From JAFNGF01 sp964567045 (GTDB lineage: Bacteria > Planctomycetota > Phycisphaerae > Sedimentisphaerales > Anaerobacaceae), in the NCBI GenBank assembly GCA_964567045.1, contig CAZMLE010000001.1:1-64000 (forward strand): a stretch of 64,000 nt of DNA, read 5' to 3'. Position numbers and translations under genes: made by a program. Position 1 is the stretch's first letter. The number at the start of each line of letters is the position of its first letter. Of this stretch, positions 1 through 8,521 are shown piece by piece. The notes beneath the pieces were generated by a model. That model made no database searches and was not told where the DNA came from. It saw nothing but the letters and a program-made list of their open reading frames with translations.

Positions 1-2
1 AG

Positions 3-1316
3 GTTTGCTTTGTCGGCGACGGCACAGCGATAAATAGCGGCCAGTTCAACGGTCTACGAACGCCGCAGTTCAAAGAGCAAATCACGGATTGGCTCCAGCG
101 CAAAGGATTGGGCAGAAAAGCCGTAAATTATAAGCTGCGCGACTGGCTTTTCAGCAGGCAACGCTACTGGGGCGAGCCGTTCCCACTTTTGCATAAGCTG
201 GATGGCCGGGTTGTTGGCCTTTGCGAAGATGATTTGCCTTTGGAGCTGCCGCCAGTAGAAAACTATGAGCCTCCCGGAACGGGTGAATCACCATTGGCTA
301 ATATTAGTGAATGGGTGAACGTGACATTGCCCGATGGCTCAAAAGCAAAGCGTGAGACAAACACGATGCCTCAATGGGCAGGAAGTTGCTGGTACTATCT
401 GCGATACCTTGACCCCGACAACGAGCGGCAGGCCTGCGGCCAAGAGAAAGAAAAATACTGGATGCCTGTAGATTTGTATATAGGCGGCGCCGAGCACGCC
501 GTGCTGCATCTTTTGTATGCGAGGTTCTGGCACAAATTTCTCTACGACCTGGGCTGCGTCAGCACCAAAGAGCCATTCAAAAAGCTGGTCAATCAGGGAA
601 TGATCTTGGGCGAAGACGGCCAAAAGATGAGCAAGTCTCGCGGTAATGTCGTAAATCCGGATAAGGTTGTCGCGGATTATGGCACCGATTCAACGCGGCT
701 TTACGAGATGTTTATGGGGCCTCTTGAGGCGGTCAAGCCCTGGAGTATGCAGGGGGTGCAGGGGGTGTATCGGTTCTTGCAAAAGACCTGGCGAATAGTT
801 GTTGACGAGGATACAGGCGAGCTTGCCGAGGCGGTAAAAGAATTCCCCGCAGACGAGACGACCCTTAGACTATTGAACCAGACGATAAGAAAAGTCGGTA
901 ACGACATTGAGACCTTTAACTTCAATACGGCGATAAGCGCGATGATGATTTTTGCCAATCATCTTAGCGGCCAGACAGTCAGGCCTAAATCGGCGGTTGA
1001 GAAGTTCATTCTGATTCTTGCACCTTTTGCACCACACATTGCTGAGGAACTCTGGCAAAGGTTGGGCCGTAGCGACAGCCTGGCTTATGAGCCGTGGCCG
1101 CAATACAACCAGGAGCTTGCCAAGGAAAAGCAAATTGAATTGGCGGTGCAGGTCAACGGCAAAATAAAGGATAGAATTATTGTTGGCGCAGAGGCTGATG
1201 AGGAGCAGATAACGCAAGAGGCATTTGCCAGCAAAAAGGTAATGGCTGCTATGGCAGGTAAGCCGGCCAGGAAAATCATCGTGGTAAAACCGAGGATAGT
1301 AAGCATAATCACGTGA
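3..1316 (+). CDS. leuS: Leucyl-tRNA synthetase, C-terminal part (5' end outside window)
   Basis: Class I aminoacyl-tRNA synthetase that charges tRNA-Leu. The frame is open from base 3, so the N-terminal half lies beyond the left edge. The visible part runs from the end of the insertion region (RKAVNYKLRDWLFSRQRYWG), through the SCWYYLRY segment and the KMSKS ATP-binding loop at about 624-638, to the helical anticodon-binding domain (LAPFAPHIAEELW) and a short C-terminal domain. The residues that can be seen agree with functional bacterial LeuRS. The stop codon overlaps a possible GTG start of the next gene, which suggests translational coupling. Confidence 0.97.
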   Translation, partial: VCFVGDGTAINSGQFNGLRTPQFKEQITDWLQRKGLGRKAVNYKLRDWLFSRQRYWGEPFPLLHKLDGRVVGLCEDDLPLELPPVENYEPPGTGESPLANISEWVNVTLPDGSKAKRETNTMPQWAGSCWYYLRYLDPDNERQACGQEKEKYWMPVDLYIGGAEHAVLHLLYARFWHKFLYDLGCVSTKEPFKKLVNQGMILGEDGQKMSKSRGNVVNPDKVVADYGTDSTRLYEMFMGPLEAVKPWSMQGVQGVYRFLQKTWRIVVDEDTGELAEAVKEFPADETTLRLLNQTIRKVGNDIETFNFNTAISAMMIFANHLSGQTVRPKSAVEKFILILAPFAPHIAEELWQRLGRSDSLAYEPWPQYNQELAKEKQIELAVQVNGKIKDRIIVGAEADEEQITQEAFASKKVMAAMAGKPARKIIVVKPRIVSIIT

Positions 1317-1879
1317 TACCGATGTGTACTGAGATTGAAGCCAAGCTGAAGGTTGATTCGCTGTCGCAGATAGAACGAAAGCTAACTGAGCTGTGTGCTG
1401 AGTTTCTCGCAGAGCAGCTTCACAAGGACTATTATTTCGACGATGACAAGTCGTCTTTCAGAAATAGTGACCAGGCTCTTCGATTAAGGCAGCAAGTAAC
1501 CGCCGGAAGAGAGAAGAATCTGTTGACCTACAAAGGTCCTAAGCAAAGAGACAACTTCAAAAAAAGACAGGAAATCGAAGTTGAGATTGGAGATCACAAG
1601 CTTGGCGAACAGTTACTTTGCGCTTTGGGGTTCAAAAGGGTTTTGGTTTTTGAAAAGAATCGCCGAATTTGGCGGCTCGGAAATTGTGTGGTTGCTGTGG
1701 ACCGGCTGCCGTTGTTGGGCGGCTTTGTGGAGATAGAAGGTCCTGATGATGAGAAAATTGCCGGGGTCCAGAAAGACCTGGGGCTGTCTGATTTGCCGCA
1801 CATCATACAGAGCTACGCAGACTTGATAGAAGAGAAACTAAGTCAGCTTGGAAAAAAGCAAAGAGAAGTTTTCCTGTAG
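1313..1879 (+). CDS. CYTH-domain protein (CyaB / thiamine-triphosphatase-like)
   Basis: Member of the CYTH superfamily (class IV adenylate cyclases, thiamine triphosphatases, inorganic triphosphatases). The N-terminal ExExK signature is present (EIEAK, residues 7-11), followed by alternating charged strands (LRLRQQ, LTYKGP, RQEIEVEI, FVEIEG) that line the triphosphate tunnel in this family. The size, about 188 residues, is normal. The start may be GTG 1313, overlapping the leuS stop, or ATG 1322; neither has a clear ribosome binding site. The sequence does not say whether cAMP is made or a triphosphate is hydrolysed; hydrolysis is the more common role for stand-alone bacterial copies. Confidence 0.85.
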   Translation: MIPMCTEIEAKLKVDSLSQIERKLTELCAEFLAEQLHKDYYFDDDKSSFRNSDQALRLRQQVTAGREKNLLTYKGPKQRDNFKKRQEIEVEIGDHKLGEQLLCALGFKRVLVFEKNRRIWRLGNCVVAVDRLPLLGGFVEIEGPDDEKIAGVQKDLGLSDLPHIIQSYADLIEEKLSQLGKKQREVFL

Positions 1880-1895
1880 CGTCTACCTTTCTAAT

Positions 1896-2840
1896 ATGAA
1901 GCCTGATGACGGTTATATCGCCTATATTGTAAATCCCAAGTCTGGTGCAAGCAGCAGCAAATTAGCCGGACGCCAGTTTCAGCAGTATCTTGTTGAAAAA
2001 GCCTTCGACGTTAGAGTTAGTCTGACGGTTTCGTTGGCCGATGCCTGCGAGCTGGCTACGGATGCTGCGGTTGATTATGGTTGCGCGCTGGTTGTGGCGG
2101 TGGGCGGCGACGGCACGGTCAGAGAAGTAGCACACGGTTTGGAAGGCAGCGACAAGCCCCTGCTGGTAGTGCCGTGCGGCACGGAGAATCTGCTGGCAAA
2201 TGAGTTGGGTTTTGACGAAACACTGCAAACGATAATAAGAACATTTGAGTCAGGCTGCATTCGGCCATTGGACTTAGGAAGTGCAAACGGCAAATGCTTC
2301 GCTTCCATAGCCGGTTTTGGATTTGATGGTCAGGTGGTTCACCGCGTCAGCAGGCAACGCAGCGGGTATATAGATTACTTTGATTACCTTGAGCCGGTCT
2401 GGAGAACCTTCTGGGATTATAAATTCCGCCCTATGAAGGTGGAAGTGGACGGCGAAGAAATTTATGACGGCCGCGGATTGGTTTTTGTCGGCAATGTTTC
2501 AAGATATGCCGTGGGCCTGCAGATATTGCATCATGCCAATTTCGGCGATGGGCTGCTGGATGTGTGCATATATAAATGTGGAACTCGGATTCATTTGCTG
2601 AAACATTCGGCGATGACGGTTCTGAAACAGCACGCCTACAGCGGCGATGTGATTTATCGCCAGGGCAAAAGTATCTCGGTGACTTCCGACGCTACGGATA
2701 TAAAGACTGAAGTTGACGGCGACCCTGGTCCGCCGCTGCCGGTGCACATCAAGGTCATACCGCAAGCTGTTAAGGTAATGGTTCCGGAGGGCGCCAAGCC
2801 GGCGGGAATGAGAACAAGGATCATAAGGGCATTGGGATAA
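1896..2840 (+). CDS. Diacylglycerol/sphingosine kinase family lipid kinase (YegS/DgkB-like)
   Basis: Predicted ATP-dependent lipid kinase of the DAGK catalytic family, acting at the inner face of the cytoplasmic membrane. It has the N-terminal nucleotide-binding lobe with the GGDGTVREV signature at about residues 70-78, the downstream PCGTENLLA segment (family GTxNdfA), and a C-terminal beta-sandwich with FGDGLLDVCIY. The ATG at 1896 (MKPDDGY) was chosen because it directly precedes the conserved YIVNPKSG strand; an upstream TTG at 1848 would add 16 residues overlapping the CYTH gene. The length of 314 residues fits the family. The lipid substrate cannot be read from the sequence. Confidence 0.88.
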   Translation: MKPDDGYIAYIVNPKSGASSSKLAGRQFQQYLVEKAFDVRVSLTVSLADACELATDAAVDYGCALVVAVGGDGTVREVAHGLEGSDKPLLVVPCGTENLLANELGFDETLQTIIRTFESGCIRPLDLGSANGKCFASIAGFGFDGQVVHRVSRQRSGYIDYFDYLEPVWRTFWDYKFRPMKVEVDGEEIYDGRGLVFVGNVSRYAVGLQILHHANFGDGLLDVCIYKCGTRIHLLKHSAMTVLKQHAYSGDVIYRQGKSISVTSDATDIKTEVDGDPGPPLPVHIKVIPQAVKVMVPEGAKPAGMRTRIIRALG

Positions 2841-2861
2841 TTCAAAGTGCGAAAGATATAT

Positions 2862-2955
2862 AGTGCCTAAAATTTTGAGTGACTAAAGTGCCTAAAGTTA
2901 CAAATCATAACTTTACTTCACTTTAGACACTTTAGCTCACTTTAGTCACTTTCAA
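2862..2955. repeat. Two-armed palindromic array with 9-nt period
   Basis: AT-rich intergenic inverted repeat. The left arm carries GTGCCTAAA / GTGACTAAA units and the right arm carries TTTAGNCAC units, spaced 9 nt apart with one 10-nt step. The arms are reverse complements at the unit level. It may also act as a transcript-folding element between the lipid kinase gene and kdsA. A related 9-nt design recurs at 35924-36004. Confidence 0.75.
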
Positions 2956-2970
2956 TCGCGCATAAATAAA

Positions 2971-3786
2971 ATGGATTTCAAAATCGGCAACGTCCAGATT
3001 GGCTTAGACGCACCTTTATTTGTAATGGCTGGGCCCTGCGTTATCGAGAGCAAAGCCTGCTGTCTGGATATTGCCCGCAGACTTGCGGATATTGGCTGCA
3101 AGACCGGCGTAGGCGTGATTTTTAAGGCCAGTTTCGATAAGGCCAATCGCTCCAGCCTGCGCGGTTTTCGCGGGCCAGGCATCGAGAAAGGCCTGGCGAT
3201 TCTGGCAACGGTTCGCCAAAAGACTAATTTGCCCGTTATGACCGATGTCCACGAGCCGGCTCAGGCTTGCCTTGCCGGGGAAGTTGTTGACTGTCTGCAA
3301 GTGCCGGCTTTTTTGTGCAGGCAGACCGATCTTCTTTGTGCCTGTGCGCGAACGGGCAAGCCTGTGAACGTCAAAAAGGGCCAGTTTCTCTCGCCCGATG
3401 AGATGAAGAACGTGGTGGAAAAGATTCGTGCCTGCGATAACGAAAAAATTATACTTACCGAGCGGGGCACTTTCTTTGGCTATAACCGGCTGGTCAACGA
3501 TATGACGGCGATCGAGGTTATGAAGAAGCTGGGCTATCCTGTGGTCTTTGACGCCACGCACAGCACGCAGCAGCCGGGCGGTTTAGGTTACGCCAGCGCA
3601 GGCCGACGCGAAATGGCCCCAGTACTGGCAAAGGCAGCAGTCGCCGCCGGGGCGAACGGGCTTTTTATTGAAGTCCATACTCAGCCGGATAAAGCCAAGT
3701 CGGACGCCGCCAGCATTATGCCGATAGACTGGCTTGAGAGCCTGCTAAAGGTGTGCAAAGAGATTTTTGGAATTATACGTGGGTAA
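2971..3786 (+). CDS. kdsA: 3-deoxy-8-phosphooctulonate synthase (Kdo8P synthase), metal-dependent type
   Basis: Condenses phosphoenolpyruvate with arabinose 5-phosphate to make Kdo-8-phosphate for the lipopolysaccharide core. The hallmark segments are AGPCVIES near the N-terminus, FKASFDKANRSS, RGFRGPG, DVHEP, NVKKGQFLSP and ATHSTQQPGG. The Cys23 in GPCVIES marks the metal-dependent class; the Escherichia coli type has Asn here. At 271 residues it is full length. It implies a Gram-negative envelope with Kdo. It overlaps the next gene's start by 20 nt. No other Kdo gene is nearby. Confidence 0.95.
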   Translation: MDFKIGNVQIGLDAPLFVMAGPCVIESKACCLDIARRLADIGCKTGVGVIFKASFDKANRSSLRGFRGPGIEKGLAILATVRQKTNLPVMTDVHEPAQACLAGEVVDCLQVPAFLCRQTDLLCACARTGKPVNVKKGQFLSPDEMKNVVEKIRACDNEKIILTERGTFFGYNRLVNDMTAIEVMKKLGYPVVFDATHSTQQPGGLGYASAGRREMAPVLAKAAVAAGANGLFIEVHTQPDKAKSDAASIMPIDWLESLLKVCKEIFGIIRG

Positions 3787-4762
3787 AGAAACGACTCAGC
3801 AGTCAAAGTATTTGTATGGGCCGGTGCCTTCGCGCAGACTGGGCCTTAGTCTGGGCGTTGACATTGTACCGCTTAAAGTCTGCACATTAAATTGTGTTTA
3901 CTGCCAACTGGGCCGAACCACGCAAAAGAGCGTTGATCGCAGGGATTTCGTTGCCATTGCCGCTGTTTTAGCAGAACTGAAGGAACGATTGGCTCAAGGT
4001 CCCCAGGCGGATTTTATCACCATTAGTGGTTCTGGCGAGCCGACCCTCAATGCGAGGCTGGGCGAATTGATAGACGGCATACGGGCGATTACGGATATTC
4101 CCATAGCGATAATAAGCAACGGCACGTTGCTGCACCGGCAAGATGTCCGTGCCGATTGTGCGAAGGCCGACGTTGTATTGCCTTCGCTTGATGCCGGTGA
4201 CGAGCGGGGTTTCCAAAGAGTAAACCGTCCGCACAAGGATATCAGTATTGAAAAGCTGATTTCCGGGCTGTGCAAATTCAGAGAGGAGTTTGCCGGCCAG
4301 CTCTGGCTTGAGGTTTTTCTTGTCGAAGGGCTGAATACCGACGCTGAGCAAATTGCCAAAATCAAGGCTGCCATAGCACTTATTCGTCCTGATAAGGTGC
4401 AGCTTAATACAGCCGTGCGTCCTGCCGCCGAGCCGAACGTCAGAATTGTCGATGCTGAAAAGCTGCACGCCATCGCCGCTGGCCTGGGCGAAAACTGCGA
4501 GGTGGTGGCTGATTTTTCGCCGGGCCGCCACCCTGAGCACTTGCCCGGCACAGCCGAAAGCGTATTATCAATGCTAAAACGCAGGCCCTGCTCGCTGGAC
4601 GATATATGCTCGGGCCTGGGCATACACCGCAATGACGCGCTAAAACATATCAGTCACCTTCAAAAGCAAGGGCTCATCGGTTCTGAAGAAAGAGACCGAA
4701 AAGCCTTCTTCAAAGCGCGGGAGGTAGACCCCGGCATAGTGATGCCGGGGCTAACCGGTTAG
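3767..4762 (+). CDS. Radical SAM protein with C-terminal winged-helix domain, ended by a REPIN
   Basis: Radical SAM enzyme related to the archaeal-type COG0731 Fe-S oxidoreductases. The CxxxCxxC cluster is Cys39, Cys43 and Cys46, followed by the GSGEPTLN glycine-rich SAM motif and the NGTLL segment. Residues about 265-320 resemble a small winged helix. The start is TTG 3767, or GTG 3779, both inside the end of kdsA. The last 11 codons (from VDPGIVMPGL) are read through a palindromic REPIN, and the stop is the TAG inside the element's GGTTAG core, so the natural C-terminus appears to have been replaced. The substrate is unknown. Confidence 0.85.
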   Translation: MELYVGKETTQQSKYLYGPVPSRRLGLSLGVDIVPLKVCTLNCVYCQLGRTTQKSVDRRDFVAIAAVLAELKERLAQGPQADFITISGSGEPTLNARLGELIDGIRAITDIPIAIISNGTLLHRQDVRADCAKADVVLPSLDAGDERGFQRVNRPHKDISIEKLISGLCKFREEFAGQLWLEVFLVEGLNTDAEQIAKIKAAIALIRPDKVQLNTAVRPAAEPNVRIVDAEKLHAIAAGLGENCEVVADFSPGRHPEHLPGTAESVLSMLKRRPCSLDDICSGLGIHRNDALKHISHLQKQGLIGSEERDRKAFFKAREVDPGIVMPGLTG

Positions 4763-4785
4763 CCCCGCAATTTTATTGCGGGGTT
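4727..4785. repeat. REPIN: hairpin-CTAACC + GGTTAG-hairpin
   Basis: Hairpin 1 at 4729-4750, a 12-nt palindromic linker ctaaccggttag at 4751-4762, and hairpin 2 at 4763-4783. This is two inverted REP sequences in REPIN arrangement. It matches the elements at 29930-29987 and 30271-30324, and the half-elements that flank the RAYT gene at 16264-16752. Its TAG closes the radical SAM reading frame. Confidence 0.9.
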
Positions 4786-4910
4786 TACTAATTCGCTCCC
4801 CCATTTGCAGTTAATCCGTCAAGATTCACGCTCAATTTTGTAAAGCCGAAACGCTTATTGGCCGATAAAAGCGTTGTAGCGAAGCCAAATTTTTTGAGTT
4901 TGAACCACCA

Positions 4911-5162
4911 ATGCTATTGGAAAAAAAGAGCCGACAACTGGTTCTAAATAAGGCTGGAGAGAAGTTCATATTTCGTTACGAACAGGGGCGCGAGAACGAA
5001 CTTCTGGACGCTCTAATTGAGCAAGCGAAGGATAAGCGGACAAACTTCGACTGGTTTGATGCAGCAGTATTGAGCTTCAAAGTGACGCAGATACTTCTCG
5101 GCCAGGCGGACGAACTCTTACGCCAAGATGTGGATGCGCAGGTTCGAGTGAACCAGGTTTGA
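4911..5162 (+). CDS. Small conserved-looking hypothetical protein
   Basis: An 83-residue acidic/basic helical protein without signal peptide or membrane segment. The N-terminus looks like a beta-hairpin (RQLVLNKAGEKFIFRY) and the rest is helical, with a hydrophobic stretch FDWFDAAVLSFKVTQIL. There is no strong ribosome binding site before the ATG, but codon use is like that of the neighbours. It sits alone between the REPIN and xerC. I do not recognise a named family; function unknown. Confidence 0.5.
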   Translation: MLLEKKSRQLVLNKAGEKFIFRYEQGRENELLDALIEQAKDKRTNFDWFDAAVLSFKVTQILLGQADELLRQDVDAQVRVNQV

Positions 5163-5227
5163 CAAAGAATCCGGATCGTAGATTTACATTCAGGCATTTG
5201 TGCAGCAGATACTTAGCCAAGTAGGCG

Positions 5228-5244
5228 GCCCGCCGAAGGCGGGC
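5228..5244. repeat. Short GC-rich hairpin upstream of xerC
   Basis: A perfect 7-bp stem gcccgcc/ggcgggc with GAA loop, 29 nt before the xerC start. It resembles the small GC palindromes found in frame elsewhere in the window (for example at 34954-34971). It could affect xerC translation, but this is not shown. Confidence 0.5.
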
Positions 5245-5272
5245 TCGATGAGATTGAACAGGTAGGTAGACT

Positions 5273-6298
5273 ATGGAATTAGATAGCATAATTGTCCAAG
5301 AGTTTCTGAATTACTTGAGGTTCGAAAAGCGGTTCTCTGAACATACAGCCAAGTGTTATGGTGCCGATTTGAGCCAGTTTAGCGGCTTCTTAGCTGATGG
5401 CTCGCACCGCGGCGTCGGTCCTGCCGATGCGATTTCTCTGTCTGATCGCCACGACGGTTCAGCTACCGCGATCGCGACGCAGACCGAGTCGGATATTGAT
5501 CAGTTGCTTTTCTCGGTAGACGTCAACACGGTCAGGGCCTATCTGGCTTTTCTTAATGATAGGCAATATTCCAAAGCGACCGTAGCCCGCAAGCTGGCCA
5601 CTCTGAGAAGCTTTTATAAGTTCCTGGTCAAAACGAATCGGCTCAATTCCAATCCGGTCTCGGCAGTCAGGACGCCCAAGCAGGATAAGCGTCTGCCGAG
5701 GTTTATGGAGTACGATGAGATAAAGAGACTGCTGGAGACGCCCCCAATGGATAACTGGCTGGGGGCAAGAGATAGAGCCATTCTGGAGACGCTCTACAGC
5801 ACAGGCATGCGCGTCAGCGAACTTGTGGCGCTGAATATGGACGACATCGACTTCTTGGGTGAAGCCGTGCATATCCGCGGTAAGGGCAAAAAAGAGAGGA
5901 TTGCGCCTATTGGTTCGTCGGCCTTGCAGGTCATTCAGCACTACATCGAGTTCAGGAATAAACGGGCACAGAATAACAGTAATTTTGACACCAAGGTTCT
6001 ATTCGTGAATAAGCACGGCAAGCGGCTCAGCACTCGTAGTGTCCGCCGCAAGATGGATAAGTATCTCAAAATAGCCGGACTCGACCCTGCAATCAGCCCG
6101 CACACTTTGCGCCATAGTTTTGCAACGCACATGTTGAATAACGGTGCCGATTTGAGAAGTGTCCAGGAGCTGCTCGGCCATCAGTCGCTGTCCACAACAC
6201 AGATTTACACGCATCTTACTACATCCAGACTCAAAGAGGTCTACCAGAAGGCTCATCCAAGAGAAAATGCAGACGATGGTCAGGAATTTGAAAGCTGA
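5273..6298 (+). CDS. xerC: Tyrosine recombinase XerC/XerD type
   Basis: Site-specific tyrosine recombinase for chromosome dimer resolution. The catalytic set is complete: Arg180 (GMRVSEL), Lys204 (RGKGKKE), His277 and Arg280 (HTLRHS), His303 (LLGHQS) and nucleophile Tyr312 (TQIYTHLT). The N-terminal SAM-like core-binding domain is present, but residues about 43-80 form an extended poorly conserved loop that lengthens the protein to 341 residues against about 300 usually. The ATG follows an AGGTAGGTAG purine stretch. XerC is preferred over XerD on length and context only. A strong terminator follows. Confidence 0.92.
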   Translation: MELDSIIVQEFLNYLRFEKRFSEHTAKCYGADLSQFSGFLADGSHRGVGPADAISLSDRHDGSATAIATQTESDIDQLLFSVDVNTVRAYLAFLNDRQYSKATVARKLATLRSFYKFLVKTNRLNSNPVSAVRTPKQDKRLPRFMEYDEIKRLLETPPMDNWLGARDRAILETLYSTGMRVSELVALNMDDIDFLGEAVHIRGKGKKERIAPIGSSALQVIQHYIEFRNKRAQNNSNFDTKVLFVNKHGKRLSTRSVRRKMDKYLKIAGLDPAISPHTLRHSFATHMLNNGADLRSVQELLGHQSLSTTQIYTHLTTSRLKEVYQKAHPRENADDGQEFES

Positions 6299-6323
6299 AG
6301 GACATAACGGCTAACCATGAGCA

Positions 6324-6353
6324 AAAAGCCGCTTTCTCAAGGAAGCGGCTTTT
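6324..6353 (+). terminator. Rho-independent terminator, probably bidirectional
   Basis: An 11-bp stem aaaagccgctt/aagcggctttt with an 8-nt loop and flanking A and T runs on both sides. It lies between the converging ends of xerC and the CapD-like gene, so it can serve both. Confidence 0.85.
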
Positions 6354-6396
6354 ATTTTGCATCTGCATCTGACTGCCCTGCGTGGGCCTCTTACAC

Positions 6397-8361
6397 TTAC
6401 TGAGTTTTGTAGCTTTCTGCGGTGTTACTGCCGGTATATTCAGGGACAAGGTCTTTGATTTTTTGAACTATCTCGCTATAGTTCTGTCGTTGGGCGATTG
6501 CTACCAGCTCGTCTATCCCGGCGCGGAGCTTATCTCGGTCCATCGGGATGTTTTGCCATATCCTGATTTTGGGATGCCTGGTGCGCTGCATATCTTCGCC
6601 TTCTATTGATAGTTCTTCGAAAAGTTTCTCGCCGGGTCGGGGATTGGTGAAGGTTATCTCAATGTCTTCGCCCGGCCTGAAGCCGCTGAGCGTAATGAGT
6701 TCTTTGGCCAGGTCCACGATTTTTACCGGCTCACCCATATCCAGCACAAAGATTTCGCCTCCCTTTCCCATCGTTGCCGCCTGCAGCACCAGTTGACTGG
6801 CTTCAGGTATGGTCATAAAGTACCGCTTCATCTGCGGGTCTGTCACGGTTAGCGGCCCGCCTTCGGCAATTTGCTTTTTGAAGATGGGCACAACCGAGCC
6901 CTCGGAGCCAAGCACATTGCCAAACCGAACGGTGACAAAATGCGTCTGGCTGGTTCTACTTAAATCCTGAATATACATCTCGGCGATGCGCTTGGATGAG
7001 CCCATGATACTGGTTGGATTGACGGCTTTGTCGGTGCTGATCATCACGAAATTAGCCGTGCCGAAGCAATCTGCGGTATCCGCAACCACCCTTGTGCCCA
7101 CAACGTTATTCTTGATAGCCTCTCCGGGGTTGAGTTCCATCAGCGGTACGTGTTTGTGGGCAGCGGCATGAATCACGACCTCTGGTTTGTACTTCTCGAA
7201 AATGCGCTCTACGCGGAGCTTGTCGGTAATGTCGCAAATGATGCCTTCAAGGCGAACGGCGGGAAATTGCCTCTGCAATTCTCGCTCAATGTAGAATAGC
7301 GGATTTTCGGCCTGCTCAAGGAGCAACAGTAACTTCGGGCTGAATCTACATAGCTGCCGGCACATTTCCGAGCCAATTGAACCACCCGCCCCTGTGACCA
7401 GAATTACTTTATCTTTAGTAAACGCTTCTATAGAGTCCTGGTCGAGTTGAACGACTTGTCTGCCCAGCAAATCATTGATATCAACGTCTCGAATTTGAGA
7501 GACGCGGAACTTGCCCGAGGCAATATCGGTAATTGCAGGTACTGTTCGGAACCGGATTTTAGCGCCCTGGCACACCTGAATGACCCGCCTTAGCTGCTGA
7601 TGGCTCGCTGAGGGCATGGCGATGGCAATTTCCTCAATATTGCGGTCGGCGCAGATTTTCGGCAGTTGCTCGACAGTGCCCAGCACTGGGATGCCATGAA
7701 TGTCAATGCCTTGTTTGATAGGCTCATCGTCTATAAAACCTATCACCTCATATTGGGCTGTGGGCATACGATGGATCTCTCGCAGAAGCGCCTCGCCGGC
7801 ATTGCCGGCGCCGACTATAAGAAATCTCTTGAGTCGGCTGCCTTGGACCGTGCGGAATTCCTCGTAGTACAGGCGAATTACCATGCGAAGGCCGGCCAGC
7901 AGTAGAATTGTGCTGAACATATCGGCCATAACTACACCATCGACCTTCTCTATAGCTGGCAAATTTGTGCGGAGGAGGCCGATATGCGGCACTATCGCAA
8001 ACCATAAGGCTACGATAATTATAGTGCTTACCAGTGAAGCTCGCAGAATCCCAAGAAGGTCGGAGATCCCTACATAGCGCCACCAGCCACGATATTGCTT
8101 GAAAAGTCCAAATACCACCAGCTTGATGGTGATAAAGAGCGGCAAGTAACGAGGATAATCTTTTACAAACCAACGGGCTGGCAATTGCATATCATTCAGC
8201 ACCAGGAAGGAAAGCATTAAAGAGGCGGCAAAGGCAATTATGTGGGCAAGTATAATCAGTGGCTTGCGAAATCTCAGCAGTACCGTAGGGGAGGAGGCAG
8301 GTAGTTGTAACGGGCTTTGATCATTGTTTTTCTGCTGTATATTGTTTGCCGACTCGGACAT
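6397..8361 (-). CDS. Membrane-anchored nucleotide-sugar 4,6-dehydratase (CapD/WbpM/PglF-like)
   Basis: Polysaccharide biosynthesis protein of the FlaA1/CapD family. The N-terminus has four or five membrane helices (residues about 35-160). Then come a CoA-binding-like Rossmann domain (FLIVGAGNAGEALL, about 180) and an extended SDR domain with VTGAGGSIGSE near residue 325 and the catalytic region STDKAVNPTSIMGSSKR, in which Met takes the usual Tyr position as in PglF/WbpM. At 654 residues it is full length. It most likely dehydrates UDP-GlcNAc-type substrates for capsule, O-antigen or protein glycosylation. It is monocistronic by spacing. Confidence 0.93.
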   Translation of the reverse strand: MSESANNIQQKNNDQSPLQLPASSPTVLLRFRKPLIILAHIIAFAASLMLSFLVLNDMQLPARWFVKDYPRYLPLFITIKLVVFGLFKQYRGWWRYVGISDLLGILRASLVSTIIIVALWFAIVPHIGLLRTNLPAIEKVDGVVMADMFSTILLLAGLRMVIRLYYEEFRTVQGSRLKRFLIVGAGNAGEALLREIHRMPTAQYEVIGFIDDEPIKQGIDIHGIPVLGTVEQLPKICADRNIEEIAIAMPSASHQQLRRVIQVCQGAKIRFRTVPAITDIASGKFRVSQIRDVDINDLLGRQVVQLDQDSIEAFTKDKVILVTGAGGSIGSEMCRQLCRFSPKLLLLLEQAENPLFYIERELQRQFPAVRLEGIICDITDKLRVERIFEKYKPEVVIHAAAHKHVPLMELNPGEAIKNNVVGTRVVADTADCFGTANFVMISTDKAVNPTSIMGSSKRIAEMYIQDLSRTSQTHFVTVRFGNVLGSEGSVVPIFKKQIAEGGPLTVTDPQMKRYFMTIPEASQLVLQAATMGKGGEIFVLDMGEPVKIVDLAKELITLSGFRPGEDIEITFTNPRPGEKLFEELSIEGEDMQRTRHPKIRIWQNIPMDRDKLRAGIDELVAIAQRQNYSEIVQKIKDLVPEYTGSNTAESYKTQ

Positions 8362-8521
8362 ATCTTCCCAGACGCCATAGCTCTGCCCGCAATTGTTCGC
8401 GAGCGTGAATATTAAGAACGGCTTAGGCTGATGTCAAGGAATTACCAGCGCACAACAAACCGCTCCCCCCGATGCAATTTGCGCTAATTGAACACCACGT
8501 GTTTTATCACTCTGCCGGCGA

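Noticed and set aside
5273..6298. XerC as an integrase of a mobile island
   Set aside because: It matches housekeeping XerC/D, no att-like repeats or cargo genes surround it, and the neighbours are core genes.
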